From positions 15,695,456 through 15,759,455 of the forward strand of contig CM022671.1 in assembly GCA_012295275.1 (NCBI GenBank): a stretch of 64,000 nt of DNA, given 5' to 3'. Positions 31,652 through 44,119 of the stretch are shown here, piece after piece. The position numbers were made by a program, and so were the translations under genes. A model generated the notes under the pieces. It made no database searches, was not told where the DNA came from, and worked only from the letters and a program-made list of their open reading frames with translations. The DNA is from Chrysomallon squamiferum (Eukaryota; Mollusca; Gastropoda; Neomphalida; Peltospiridae). Every line of letters starts with the position of its first letter. The first letter of the stretch is position 1.

Positions 31652-32270
31652 GTAAAATCACCCTGAGCCTGATTCGTGTGCTACATAATCATACATATGA
31701 CATAGAAGTTCTGTGCTTTTACATATGAAACTTGGTCATATTTATGTAGCAGTTGATTATTAGAAAGATATATTGACAAAGTTATTTGCTAGAGTACATG
31801 TTAAACGATATTACAATTTGTATAGGACTATTTATTTACATATACATTAATATATCGAGGTTTAAGCCACGTGCATCTTATAAGAATTTTCCATTTCCTG
31901 TTAATGCTTTCTGGAATTTTATTTATTTTTAATCAATTATTTAATTATTATTATTATTTTTTTTTTTTTTTTTGCTAACGACAACAACAGTAATACTAAT
32001 ATGAGTATGAGGTAATTTATTCCATATTATTATATTTTATATTATTTTTTTTTTATTTTTCAGACAAAGACATTTTCAGGATTGTATCCAACAGAATGGG
32101 TGTTTTTGGCAATATCATCCATCAACATACTAACAGCTGTAGCGTTGACACTCTACCGCATGATTATTGTTTTACAAACAGATCCCGATTCTGCTGATTT
32201 CACATTCACATTACTTCTGCTGATAAATGCGGGTATTTCTCTGCAGTATTTGTTACTTATCTAACCAAAA

Positions 32271-32303
<33 letters not shown>

Positions 32304-32819
32304 TTGTTTTGTTTTCTTTTTATACTAATTTATTAAGTTTAAAAGTAATTGTAACAATAATCTTGTTTTCTCATATACTTTGATTCTGATATACATAAGA
32401 GAAAGGATCTGATAATCTGTTAGTCTGCTTCTCTCTTTTTCTTTGTGGTATAAATAATGTTTTTTTGTTAAAATAAATTTAAAATCAAGGGTAAATAAAC
32501 AATTTTTATTTTTTATTCTTTTTTTTAATCTCCCACAGGCTTTTCGGGATTTTATGTCATTCATGGTGTGTTTCGAGAACGTGTTTATGAGCTGTACGCA
32601 TTAATTGCAGCCATTTTAGTTGTTGCAATGTACTGCATTCTGGAGTATGCTGCTTTTAATGTGGAAGGAAGAACCACTGTTAAACTGGTTTGAGTTTATT
32701 TACTGTTTAGACTTTCAGACTATGTATTTTGTTTTTAGACATTTCTCACTTATTACTGAGGACCATTTACAGTCGTATATTAATTGTAACATTTATTAAA
32801 AGTCATATTATAAAATTAA

Positions 32820-32850
<31 letters not shown>

Positions 32851-33127
32851 TATTGTCTCCTGTGTCTCTTAATAAAGAAATGAAAATCCTTTCATAGAGG
32901 AATAAATACCTTGAAAATAAACTATATTAGTTTCTGATACAATATTATTCTTACAACAACAGTAAAAAAAAAAAAAAATTCCGTTACATATGTCTGATAT
33001 CTAATAATAACTCATTCTTAGAAAAATATATATTTAGTTTCATGAATAAAATTCATCATAAATAAAAAAACTGGAAACATCAGATTATAAATATTCTGTA
33101 TTTATTACTTTACTCTCTTTACTGTAT

Positions 33128-33162
<35 letters not shown>

Positions 33163-35648
33163 TGTTGTTATTTAGGTTCGACTTATCTTGGCATGTGTTC
33201 TGGCTCCACCCAACATATTTCTGGCTTGGAAAGTTGCACATAATTTTGGTTATCTTGAATTTAAGATTGTTGGAGCATCAGGAATTTTACAAAGTAAGTT
33301 TCCAGATACAGATTTTGTAAAAATTTATTTATTTAATAATTGAAATACGAGATAGGTTTGTAAAGATTTGCACAGTATTTAAAGATTCTAATGAAAATAT
33401 TTTCTTTGTTTGTTTGTTTGCCCTGAGAACTTTAAGTTATAAATTATTTTTCATTTTGTTTAAAGATATGTATCGACAAGCTGCCATGTTTTCCTGTTTC
33501 ATAAAGCTGGACCTACAAGCAGCAGTAAGTATGTGCTAAATTATTCTTTAGGCAAAAAGGCAGTTCATTCAGAGCATGAGATGTACACATATGTAGACAA
33601 CAGTATTTTATTTACTTATTTATTTATTTTTTTTTTTTTTATTTTATTTTTTTTTTTTTCAATATTTATTTATTTATTGTTTTTTTGGCTGGAGAGGTCT
33701 TTGTTTGATTCCGACAATGTCAAAAAAACAGCTGGTCATTTTTATCTCACTGACAATAAAATTGTTTCTTATTTTACGTCATACTGCTATTTTCTTATTA
33801 AATAACAAATAATTATAATATTTCCCCTCAGTTTTAAAAAGAAATGAAAATCAGTTCCACACAAAAACACATTAAACATGAAACTAATAATGGGAGTTTC
33901 TTTGTAACAAATTCTTGAACAAATTTACAATTAAACTGACAAGAGATTATTTTTAAAAATTTCTGAATACCATTAAATAACTGTTTAATGCAGACACTTT
34001 ATAATTCAATTTTACAGTATAAAATAAATATTTACCATAATATTTTGTAGTAAAACAGATTATTCATCTCTGTGCAAAAAAAACATACACATAGACAATT
34101 CAGACCTTTTATTAAAGAAATAGCCAACAGTTAAAGATCATTGTAACAAAAATAATTTATATAGGTATATCTTTATAAATTATATTTTATTACTTTTTTT
34201 TTAAGATTAGTTTTGTCATCTTGGCTCTGAAAGAAGGTACAGACATGACCATTCAAGAGAAAATAATTCTTGGTGTTGGAATACCGTATTCTTTCCTGTG
34301 GTCAGTTGGAGGTTGGATAATGGTAAGAATTTGAATGTTTATTATTATCCTAATAAATGACACATAATGTCACATAACAAATGTGTATTTTAATGCTAAT
34401 ATATTGCATGAGCATTATATACACTAAAGTATGAGATATAACCAGCCTTATGGTTCATATGTTTTTACTTAATGAAGCATGGTCTACTTAGGACTATTTT
34501 TTTTTTTTCAGTATGACACATAGTAATTTAGTTACACCCCATGTTTTATCTGTGATTGTTGTAAAGATTAAACTCTGTGTTTTTATGTCACACACAGATT
34601 TACACCATGCATGCTGGATGAGTGCTGCACCCCACTAAAAACAGTAAATTCATAATAAATATTAAACTCACTCAATAATAATGTGGATCACACTGACAAA
34701 TTAATTTTTCTGTCCACTGTTTGAAATACTGTGGCACTTGTCCTGAGATAGGACTGCACACCACAGAGCTAGTTGTATCTTGATATAGCTAGTTGTATCA
34801 TGATACAGCTTTGTTTAGACTAGTTTGATAGTTTTGGAGTATTAATATTCTTCTCTGGGTTTTTTTCAAATTTCAGTTAAGACATGAAGTGAAATCTGGT
34901 GCTGTGATGTTTGCTTTGTTTGGTTTAGCTAAACCTGCTTACTACACATACAAAATAATTGAAGTAAGTGTTGAATTTACTTTCACTGGCTTCAACTGGT
35001 TAGATTCTGTAAAAGTAAAGTCTATATATATTTTGTTATTATCACAAATATCATTTAATAGTCTAAAACTATCCTAAAATTAGTCCAAAATAGACTTTCA
35101 TTTTTACTAATTTAGTATATGTGTAGATTTTCATCATTATAAAGAAAACTGTAGAGTTAAACTGATTTTTTTTTGATCAGGTAAAAAATTAAGTGGAAGC
35201 TGACACTGATTTAATATCTTTGTCTTATTATTATCTTAGGTATTCTTTAATAACAGAAATAAAATACCTAAAACAGATTTTCAATTAACTGAGATGTAGA
35301 TTTTCAGAATTACAAAGGTAACTCATCAACAGTTTAAATATTTGGCCCATTTTCAAACATAAATCATATATATAAATTGAATACATTTTTCTTTTACAAA
35401 ATAACAGTACTGTCAGTTTAAGATTTTGGATTATAAATAATAAGTTAAATCTTTAGATATAAATCATTTGAAAATCTTGTATAATCATTTCTATTATAAA
35501 CCTTTACTTTTTAAGATTCTGGATTTAACCTATAATTTATGTTACTATAAAGTATATTGCTGTGATACATACAGTTTTTATAATCTTTTTTGTTATAAAC
35601 ATTTACTGTTCAGATTAGGATTAGAAGAGCCAAATATAATATACTTTA

Positions 35649-35685
<37 letters not shown>

Positions 35686-35959
35686 TTTTTTTAATGCACA
35701 AAGTAGTTTATGTAGGCCTACTGAATTTTGTTGTTAGACTGATTAATTGTATTTTTAAGGACAAAGTAAATTGTATTTTATGATGGCATGCTATAAAATT
35801 ATGCCATTATTTATTAATCTTTTGTTTGTTTTATAATTTTTTTATTTTTAGGTTTACCTTCATATAAAGAGTAACCCTGATGATTTTGAAAACACAATAG
35901 TTTATTCTTTGTTAGCATCTGGTAGGTTCAAGCATGTACTTGTAAACAAGAATTAAATG

Positions 35960-36006
<47 letters not shown>

Positions 36007-36804
36007 CTACATGTTTAAACATAGTATTATGTAGATGAACATAATCAAAAACATTTGAAATAAAAATGGTAAATTTTGACAAAATGAAAAAAACATAACC
36101 AAAACAGTCTTCAAAATCAAATTTATTAAAGATATGTAATTAATTTAATAATGACCTTAAAAGTATTTTTAACTTCATACAAATGATTACATAATTATTA
36201 AATTATTTTTACTTTTACATCTAAATATACTTAAATTTCTATGCAAAATGTTTATTACAAGAGATGTTTTTGTGTTTTCTAGGTGCCATCGCACTTCTCT
36301 TGTGGTTTATCATCATGGCTGATCTGGTGTTTGTTGTTAGAAACTTTGGAAAAGGTCTCAGAGAAAAGGGTAAGATCAGTATTCTATAACCTTCATGCCT
36401 TGATTTTTTTTTTCTTCCTCTTGTTATGATAAGACAAATCAAAAAGTTTAATTCTCTGAAGACAGAACAGAGTGCAGTATTGAGAACCAAGTAAATAAAA
36501 CATAATTTAATTAGCATTTTCTGTAATGGCATATACAGTACATGATAATTTTTGATCTTATTCTTTTCTGTAGTAATACCTTACATTTAATCATAGAAAA
36601 AGGGTAATAATAATCTAATATTTCTCAAACAGTTAACTTTATAAATGAAAAGAATGTTAATTTTAGATTTAACTGTCAAGAAATAGTGTATTTTTTCATG
36701 ATGTGAAAAAATAAATTTATGTTTCAGCATTTCAAGATTTAGTCACAGAACGAAGTGGCTTGTTATCTGGAATAAGATCTGGACGTTATTCAGTTGAATC
36801 ATAA
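31544..36804 (+). CDS. ten-exon multipass membrane protein of unknown function
   Basis: Spliced gene assembled by hand. Exons: 31544-31651, 32064-32232, 32539-32687, 33176-33293, 33466-33524, 34206-34322, 34877-34963, 35852-35921, 36283-36369, 36728-36804. All introns are GT-AG, phases agree throughout, and the 1041 nt sum encodes 346 residues. The N-terminus (1-46) is polar. Hydrophobic segments lie near 47-67, 82-102, 110-132, 143-161, 185-208, 221-240, 247-264 and 284-312, so about eight membrane passes with a cytosolic C-terminus if both ends are cytosolic. The tail carries ERSGLL (329-334), matching the [DE]xxxL[LI] sorting signal. There are no recognisable enzyme motifs. It vaguely recalls an uncharacterised animal membrane family (possibly DUF7789), but this is from memory and unverified. 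A second terminal exon follows directly. Gene structure is confident; function is unknown. Confidence 0.87.
32064..32232 (+). CDS. exon 2 of the membrane-protein gene (first and start of second membrane segment)
   Basis: Acceptor is a T-run ending TTTTTCAG at 32063; donor is G|GTATTT at 32233. It encodes residues 37-92 plus one base, with membrane segment 1 (TEWVFLAISSINILTAVAL) and most of segment 2. The reading frame runs 9 codons past the donor before a stop. Confidence 0.87.
32539..32687 (+). CDS. exon 3 of the membrane-protein gene
   Basis: Acceptor TCCCACAG at 32538; donor CTG|GTTTGA, weaker than the others but the only one keeping frame. It completes membrane segment 2 (GFSGFYVIHG) and encodes segment 3 (LYALIAAILVVAMYCILEY). 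Confidence 0.83.
33176..33293 (+). CDS. exon 4 of the membrane-protein gene
   Basis: Acceptor TTATTTAG after a (TATT)n microsatellite; donor CAAA|GTAAGT is near-consensus. It encodes segment 4 (RLILACVLAPPNIFLAWKVA) and a short loop. Confidence 0.87.
33466..33524 (+). CDS. exon 5 of the membrane-protein gene
   Basis: A 59-nt exon between TTTAAAG and GCA|GTAAGT. It opens segment 5 (RQAAMFSCFIKLDLQAA), which contains buried-looking Lys and Asp residues within a hydrophobic helix. Confidence 0.83.
34206..34322 (+). CDS. exon 6 of the membrane-protein gene
   Basis: The T-run followed by TTAAG gives the acceptor. A second AG four bases on would break the frame. Donor is ATG|GTAAGA. It finishes segment 5, a charged loop (KEGTDMTIQEK), and encodes segment 6 (ILGVGIPYSFLWSVGGWIM). 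Confidence 0.85.
34877..34963 (+). CDS. exon 7 of the membrane-protein gene
   Basis: Acceptor AAATTTCAG; donor GAA|GTAAGT is consensus. It encodes 29 residues, with a basic-acidic lead (LRHEVKSG) and hydrophobic segment 7 (AVMFALFGLAKPAYYTY). Confidence 0.86.
35852..35921 (+). CDS. exon 8 of the membrane-protein gene
   Basis: Acceptor TTATTTTTAG; donor TCTG|GTAGGT. It encodes the loop YLHIKSNPDDFEN and the start of the last membrane segment. Confidence 0.85.
36283..36369 (+). CDS. exon 9 of the membrane-protein gene
   Basis: Acceptor TGTGTTTTCTAG; donor AAGG|GTAAGA, phase 1. It encodes the rest of segment 8 (AIALLLWFIIMADLVFVV) and a basic juxtamembrane stretch (RNFGKGLREK). Its phase-1 end matches both terminal exons. 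Confidence 0.87.
36728..36804 (+). CDS. terminal exon 10a of the membrane-protein gene
   Basis: Acceptor TATGTTTCAG at 36727. It encodes AFQDLVTERSGLLSGIRSGR then YSVES and TAA at 36802. It contains the acidic dileucine motif ERSGLL. Exon 10b lies 39 bp further on and is a clear paralogous copy, so 10a and 10b are alternative C-termini or a live and a relict exon. Confidence 0.83.
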
Positions 36805-36843
36805 ATTTGTTTACTTGGACTCAAGAACTGTTTTTTGTTTCAG

Positions 36844-36917
36844 CATTCCAGCACACAGTGTCAGAACACAGTGGTTTGTTAAGTAGTCATGCAGATTCCA
36901 GTTCACTCAACACTTAA
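36844..36917 (+). CDS. alternative terminal exon 10b, tandem duplicate of 10a
   Basis: Acceptor TTTTTTGTTTCAG at 36843, with a better pyrimidine tract than 10a. Joined to exon 9 in the same phase it reads AFQHTVSEHSGLLSSHADSS then SLNT and TAA at 36915, giving a 345-residue protein. It matches 10a at AFQ, V, E, SGLLS and in its preceding GTTTCAG. The last five or six codons and the stop are the first unit of the minisatellite that follows. It could be used by acceptor choice; without transcripts the choice is unknown. Confidence 0.65.
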
Positions 36918-37560
36918 CTTGAGTCTACAGTTCACTCAACGCCTAACTTGAACAGTCTACTGTTCACTCAGTGCTTAACTTGAGTCTACAGTTCACTCAA
37001 CGCCTAACTTGAGTCTACAGTTCACTCAACACTTGAGTCTACAGTTCACTCAACACTTAACTTGAGTCTACAGTTCACTCAACACTTAACTTGAACAGTC
37101 TACTGTTCACTCAATGGTTAACTTGAGTCTACAGTTCACTCAATGCCTAATTTGAGTCTACAGTTCACTCAATGCTTAACGTGAGTCTACAGTTCACTCA
37201 ACACCTAATTTGAGTCTACAGTTCACTCAATGCTTAACTTGAACAGTCTGCTGTTCACTCAACACATCTTGAACAGTCTACTTTTCACTGAGCATGTAAT
37301 TTCAAGTCTACAGTTCACTGAGCATGTCAACTTACTACAATTTATCAACAATTAATTTGAGTCTGCTGTTCACTCAACATTTAAATTCTACAGTCTACAG
37401 TCATCAGTGCTGAACTTCAACAGTTTAAAGTTCTCTCAACACTTAATTATAACAGTTTAGAGTTCATTCAACAGTCTACAGTTCATCAATACTTAACTTC
37501 ACTTAATTATAACAGTTTAGAGTTCACTCAAAAGTTAACTTCCACAGTCCTAAGTTCAGT
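36897..37560 (+). repeat. minisatellite of about 29 bp in the 3' end of the membrane-protein gene
   Basis: Some 20 imperfect units of AGTTCACTCAACACTTAACT plus TGAGTCTAC, with variants containing GAACAGTCTACTG. Units become more diverged from about 37300 on. The first unit overlaps the last codons and stop of exon 10b. Confidence 0.9.
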
Positions 37561-38240
37561 CAACTCTTAACTTCAACAGTACAGATAGCGGAAGTGTTGT
37601 TTATTCATCAATTGATTTCATCAGTCTAAATTTAATTCAACAGTTAAGCACAGCAGTCTACACATTTAGCTTAGATAGAGACTTCTAAAACAAAACCAGT
37701 AGAATTCAAGAGGGATGGCTTAGGGCTATGTTTGTTATATCAGAAAGACTCAGATGTTGCAAAACTTTGGTAAACAAAATTGACATATTAGAAACATTCT
37801 AATATCATTTATAATTACAAATTGTTATTATTTTAAAACATACTTTATTTTGACATTTTAAAAGAAGAAAATCTTAGTTTAGTTTTAAATCTTTAACAGA
37901 TTTAATGTGCTTTCTTTTTCTTTTAGATTTATTTATTTTAATCGATAAATTTTACAAAGATGTGATGAAAACACTTAATATAAATATCTAGTTTATCTCC
38001 ATACTTCACGTGCATTAATGCAATATAATTTATTATAAACATGGATTCAGAATATATTCATTTCGCCTATCTTCAGGTTACAAATAATCATTCAGTTCTC
38101 TGATTATGGATTTGTATTCAGTTATCTTTTCTTATTACACACACTTCTAAGTCCAGTGTCTTTTTGCTTTTAAACTTTATTTTCCTTTTTTCAACTTTTA
38201 TAAAATTCAGTACAAAATTCTTTGGTTTTTGATCCAAAGG

Positions 38241-38325
38241 TATCATTTTAACATTCAAACTTTCAAAATTCGGCATTTCTAGTATCATTTTAAAATTCAA
38301 ACTTCCAAAATTTGGTATTTCTATA
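38241..38325 (+). repeat. 42-bp tandem duplication
   Basis: Two adjacent units beginning TATCATTTTA and containing ATTCAAACTT and GGTATTTCTA (first copy GGCATTTCTA). Non-coding, within the presumed 3' UTR. Confidence 0.75.
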
Positions 38326-38699
38326 ATTTTATAGTTTTATTTATCTGATTATCAGTAAAATACTGTTTATATAAAATAGGTTACACTGCCTTGTTGTGAT
38401 TATATTATTTGTAAATATCCATCATCTTAAAATTTGTTTTTATTGTTGTTTATAATTAGGAGAAAAAGAAAGGAACCATTTATATTTCTATTAACCATAA
38501 TCAAAATGTAAATTAATTTTATGCGTTTTATTAATTCATTGATTTTATTTTGCATATCTTGATTCAAAAGGAACACATTCGTATTAATAGTAGAATAAAA
38601 AAAATTTAACTCTTTTTTTAACTTTTGTTTTTTAAATATCTTTCAGACAGATTGGTCCAGTTTTATCACAGTATATCTCATAAATCTTCAAAAACTCAG

Positions 38700-39015
38700 A
38701 TAAACATACCTGATTTGTAAATGTTATTCAGTTTTTAATTTTATGGAGTTTTATGTTTTGTATCATTGGTTAAGCTTTAGATGACAAAACACCTTTTAAT
38801 AAAATTTGCTTGGTTACAAATACAGTACTGGTGGAAAAAAAAAAAGATCAAATATTCAAATATACATATACCGGATTTGTAAATGTTATTCTATTTTTAA
38901 TTTATGGAGCTTTATGTTTTGTAATATTGTTTAAGCTTTAGATGTCAAAACACCTTTTAATGTAAATTATGATCAGTATGAAGTTTGCTTGGTTATGATT
39001 GCAGTACTGGAAGCA
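38700..39015 (+). repeat. tandem duplication with a period of about 162 bp
   Basis: Two copies share GATTTGTAAATGTTATTC, GAGTTTTATGTTTTGTA (second copy GAGCTTTATG), TTTAAGCTTTAGATG-like and CAAAACACCTTTTAAT blocks, ending in CAGTACTGG. The second copy carries an insertion of about 20 bp. Confidence 0.8.
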
Positions 39016-39776
39016 GTATTTATGAAATACTGAGATCTGGTATTTTTCCTGAGCTTTTAGTCATTGCTTCATTGCAAATAGATGTGCCTCTATTGTTTGA
39101 ACAATATTTTTACAATTGTGATTAATCAATCCTTGATCTTAATTTCATGTTTCATCAAAATTCTCAAACGTACCGGTATGTTGTTTCTGGGGTTTCCACT
39201 GATGAAAAAAATGTTTGTATGAAAAAGGTTCACATTGATGTTTAAATTTTATATGAAATGTTTTATTTGAAGAAGAAAATTGCTGACAGAAAGTATATTT
39301 GTATGTGTATTTATAATGTAAGAAAGATTGTTAATTTGTTATTTGTAGTTATAGAAGTCATGTATAAAACCAGTGATGCCCCTTATGTTCATGCACAACA
39401 TGCAAGTGATTTCAGTAACCTTTGTAAAAAAAAATGGATATAATGATAGTGATAATTACATAATAATTATCAGTTACAGTGTAAACTTTCAAAACATTGC
39501 AGGGGCCAGTCTAAAACTGTTTTACCTTTGTGATATTGCACTACAGAGTATTAATTAACCAAATGTTCTATTACAAATTTATGTAATATTCTCAGTATAG
39601 TGTTGATATTTCAGTTTTGTGTTATTTTTAACCACTTGTTATTAAAACTAATAACAACATACTTTACGTTGTATCAAATGAGTACAGCCCTGTCACTACA
39701 AAGGGAATCAAGATTATATTATAATTATGAAAATTTCACATATGCTTCCTGTAGCCATGTAAAAGTGTGTTTCTTC

Positions 39777-40160
39777 TTTAGTCACAGACACAGAGCAAGA
39801 TCTAAAGCCACAAATGGATAACGTGACCAGGTTTGCTAAGAGATATTACATGTTTTTGTCACAGACATAAAGAAAGATCCAAACTTGATTAGCAAACTAA
39901 GATGAAAAAAGGGTATAAGAGCCATACGTCCGATACTTTTGTGGAAGTATGTTACACGTTTTGTTACTGACATAGAGCATGATCTATGGCCCAAACTAGA
40001 GTAGCACAAAAAGATGAAAATTACTGTATGAAAGACATACGTCCAATAGGTTTGTGGAAGTATGTTATGTGGTTTGTCATAGACACAGAGTGAGATCCAT
40101 AGCCCAAAACTGGATTAACTAGAATGGCAAAAAAAAAAAGATGCAAGTTACTGTGAGATC
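39777..40160 (+). repeat. about 3.5 tandem units of roughly 110 bp
   Basis: Units start with a GTCACAGACACAGAGCAAGAT-like segment (third unit TACTGACATAGAGCATGAT) and include CATACGTCC, TTTGTGGAAGTATGTTA and AAAGATGAAAA blocks. The units differ by substitutions and small indels, so the duplication is not recent. Confidence 0.75.
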
Positions 40161-41101
40161 CAGCAAACTTGAAAAAGTTACTTGGTTCCCTTTACTATGA
40201 TAGGACACAGTAGGCAATAAATTATTTTTATTTTTTTTTACTTTTATCCTGTTTATTTAGGTTATGACATAATTTTTTCAATTTAACCAGAAGAAATTTG
40301 TATCATGTTTATAGAATAAAATTAAATGTAACAATTAACAATTAATCTGATCAGAATAATTAACCTCTTACAAGTTTTACAGAATAAAAATAAATATCAA
40401 TATTAGAATTTTATTTAACAAATTTAATCACAAAAATTTCATATATTCTTGTTTTAATGAATTTAATGAGAAAAATAATTTCAGGTTAAGATATTTATTC
40501 ATTGTGTTCTTTTCTTTTTTATTTAATATTTTTGTTTTTCTTCTTCTTCTTCTTACTGTTACTGTTATAGTTGTGATTATTATTATTTTAATGATATGAA
40601 TTTTATAGATATTTTGTCACTTTTCTCAAATCAAATCATCCTTGAGAAGGATCACTTATATAGAAGATAACTTTCTTTGATATTAACAATAGTAAAATTT
40701 TATGTATCTGAACAACAATGTCTGTTTTGTTCTGGTATTTTTAAATGGCTATTAGATATACATTTTAAATTATTGATATTTTTATTTTAAATACTTGTGG
40801 GGGCATTATATTATAAATATTAGTATTTGTTTCATTTTAAAAATTCTTTTTTTATATATATTGTAAATATTTGTATTTGTTTTTATTTTAAATATTTATT
40901 GTTATTCAAAATATTTTTTTTTTTTTTTTTTTAATATTTAAAAACTTTGTTTTGCCTTCAAACTGCAAGTGAAATATGTCAGCATCGTTGTAAGTCTGTA
41001 TGTACATTCAAATGTATTTTTATATAAAATGTTGTTATAAAATTATTTCAATGTATTTGCATATGTGAATATGAATGTTTGTATCAGCTTAATAGTAAGT
41101 T

Positions 41102-41107
41102 AATAAA
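41102..41107 (+). terminator. candidate distal polyadenylation signal AATAAA
   Basis: The last good hexamer before the microsatellite-rich sequence resumes. It would give a 3' UTR of about 4.2 kb for the membrane-protein gene. Closer hexamers could be used instead. Confidence 0.3.
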
Positions 41108-41110
41108 GAT

Positions 41111-42459
41111 TTATATTTGAGCCAAAACTGTTTTATTTATTTATTTAACTGTTTTATGGGGATTGGTTTTGGTTATTTAATTAATTTATTTATTTATTTA
41201 TTTATTATTGTTGTTGTTGTTGTTTTTGGATGCTGTAGTTAATGTTGTTATTATTACTATTATTATAAATAATAATAATAATAATAAATCGTAATCTGTA
41301 CATCTGATTTGTTGCAAAAATATAGCATAATGAAAAAATAAATTGGGTAAATTTGTTTTTTTCTTTTTTTAAATTAAATCAAAAAGTAGCGTTTCTGTCC
41401 CATTTTGTGAGAAAAGTTATGCACATTTAAGTAAGCTGGTAATCATGCCTTTTTGCCATTCTTTACCAGTGTGGAAATTGTGACCAGGACTAGGTTAAAA
41501 GCTCTGGCAGATTTGTCACAAAAATTAAGCGATTTCAACAAAAATAAACAGTCATTAATCTCAATAATGGCGACCTATAATGATGTCCAGAAATGAAAAC
41601 GCAACATCAATTAGCGTTAAAATAGTGACGTAAGGAAAGAGCCTATATTATAATATATTAAAATGCACGAAGCAGAAAGAATTGGTTTGTGTTTGTTCTT
41701 ATGAATATTAATTTGGAAAAAGAAACAAGAACAATATACACTGACTCTCCTTTTGTTCATTAGACCTGCATTACGCCCATCTTGTGCAATGAAAAACAGA
41801 CTAAAGAAATCGAGGGACATAACTCGGTTGATAAATGCTTATTTCTTATTGGAGTTACAGGTTCATTGCCTTAGTTTATCAAGATAAACGCGGTTTCATC
41901 GTCATTTAGATGTACATCAGTGTTTTATTATGATGAATTACACTATACCCTATGATAGCCATTGCTACAAATCCTATGAATACTCTCGTTTTTTTTTGTT
42001 TGTTTTTTTGTTTTGAGGCAATTATCTGGTAATTTTACATTTGATAGTAACGTATTAGTCTTTTTGGTAAATTAAAGGTTTTTAGAAAAAGTTGAAAATC
42101 AGTAGATTCTTTTCTACAACAGAAATATTTTTAACATTTCTTTTCTCTATGATACGGTAAAGTATATACTGAAACCCTTACGTTTTTCCTTGTGTCAACA
42201 TTATGAAACCGTTTTAATGGTATCTTTAATGTATTAGGCTATAATGAATATTCTTGTATTAACAGTGTTTTATAGCGATTTTTACTGGTATTAATAGTTG
42301 CAGTGTGCTAGGTGTTTATTATTATTATTATTATTATTAATATTATTATTATTGTTGCTGTTGTTATCTTCAAAGAGCTATAAATATGTTTCGTGAAATG
42401 TGATCTGAAAAAACCCCGAGAGATATCGAAAATTAATTTATTTATGGAGGTATACTGAA

Positions 42460-42490
<31 letters not shown>

Positions 42491-43280
42491 TGTATGTGTA
42501 TATAAATATGACATGTTACAATTCAGGAAGTCTTAATGCACAACAGAGGCTTATCGATAAAGCTGACTTTATTTCGATTTCTATTTAAATACATTTTAAC
42601 GATTTCTATTTTCAAACTAAATTAAATATAAGGCAGATATATCAGTTAATAAAAATACAAGGTTAAGGAAGGAAGGATTAATACTTTATAGCTGATATAA
42701 CTGGACGTATATTATATTATACATTGTAATTTGCCTTTAGAAACTGGATTAATCTGTTGTCGTACTGCTAATTTTTTATAATTTTTCATTTTTTTTAAAT
42801 ATTTTTTAGAATGCCAAAGACTGTAGGGATAATATTGAATGCATTATTTTCAGTTTTTGCTTTATCAGCAGTATCTGCAAACTGTTCAATATTAACAAGT
42901 TTATGAACGCTAAATTACTAGACAGCGCTATAAATGTGTCATCAAAAATTAAATAATCTGTCTGAGTAGATGTTGATTCTAAAGTACATTTCTCATAAGA
43001 GTTGAGTTAAGAAATATTTCACTTTTGTGTAATGTTAAATATATATATATATATATATATATTGTACGAGTTATTTCCCTTTTTGTGAGATAAGGGGTGG
43101 GAAATCCAGATTTGTATTTCCGTGTGTTTGTTTGACTATAGGGATTTTAAATCAAACCTTATTTGCATTTGTTGACTTTAAATCAGCTTTTCAAATGTAA
43201 AGCATAACCGTCAAATATTCATAATGTGGTTATAGGAATATACTCTGTTCATTTCTCATGTCGATATTTCCTGCCCATCT
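41111..43280. other. intergenic, no gene seen
   Basis: AT-rich unique sequence with short (TTA)n at 41200 and 42318-42350, (GTAT)n at 42462-42497 and (AT)n at 43039-43062. Confidence 0.65.
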
Positions 43281-43288
43281 GTCCAAAG

Positions 43289-44111
<823 letters not shown>

Positions 44112-44119
44112 GTCTAAAG

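Larger units (their letters stand above)
36918..41110 (+). other. probable long 3' UTR of the membrane-protein gene, rich in local duplications
   Basis: This AT-rich stretch contains almost none of the di- and trinucleotide microsatellites that crowd the rest of the window and no coding-like ORF. Several AATAAA hexamers occur (near 38798, 40313, 40383); the last, at 41102, is followed by resumption of microsatellites, so it is my preferred 3' end. It contains the minisatellite above and three further tandem duplications. The UTR assignment is inference. Confidence 0.4.

Noticed and set aside
33697-33712. GTTTGATTCC, resembling a tRNA B box
   Set aside because: No A box at the right distance and no cloverleaf; it sits in an intron of the membrane-protein gene.
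36239-36532. 97-codon minus-strand ORF over exon 9
   Set aside because: It is the antisense of the coding exon and its introns; exon 9 fits the plus-strand gene with correct phases.
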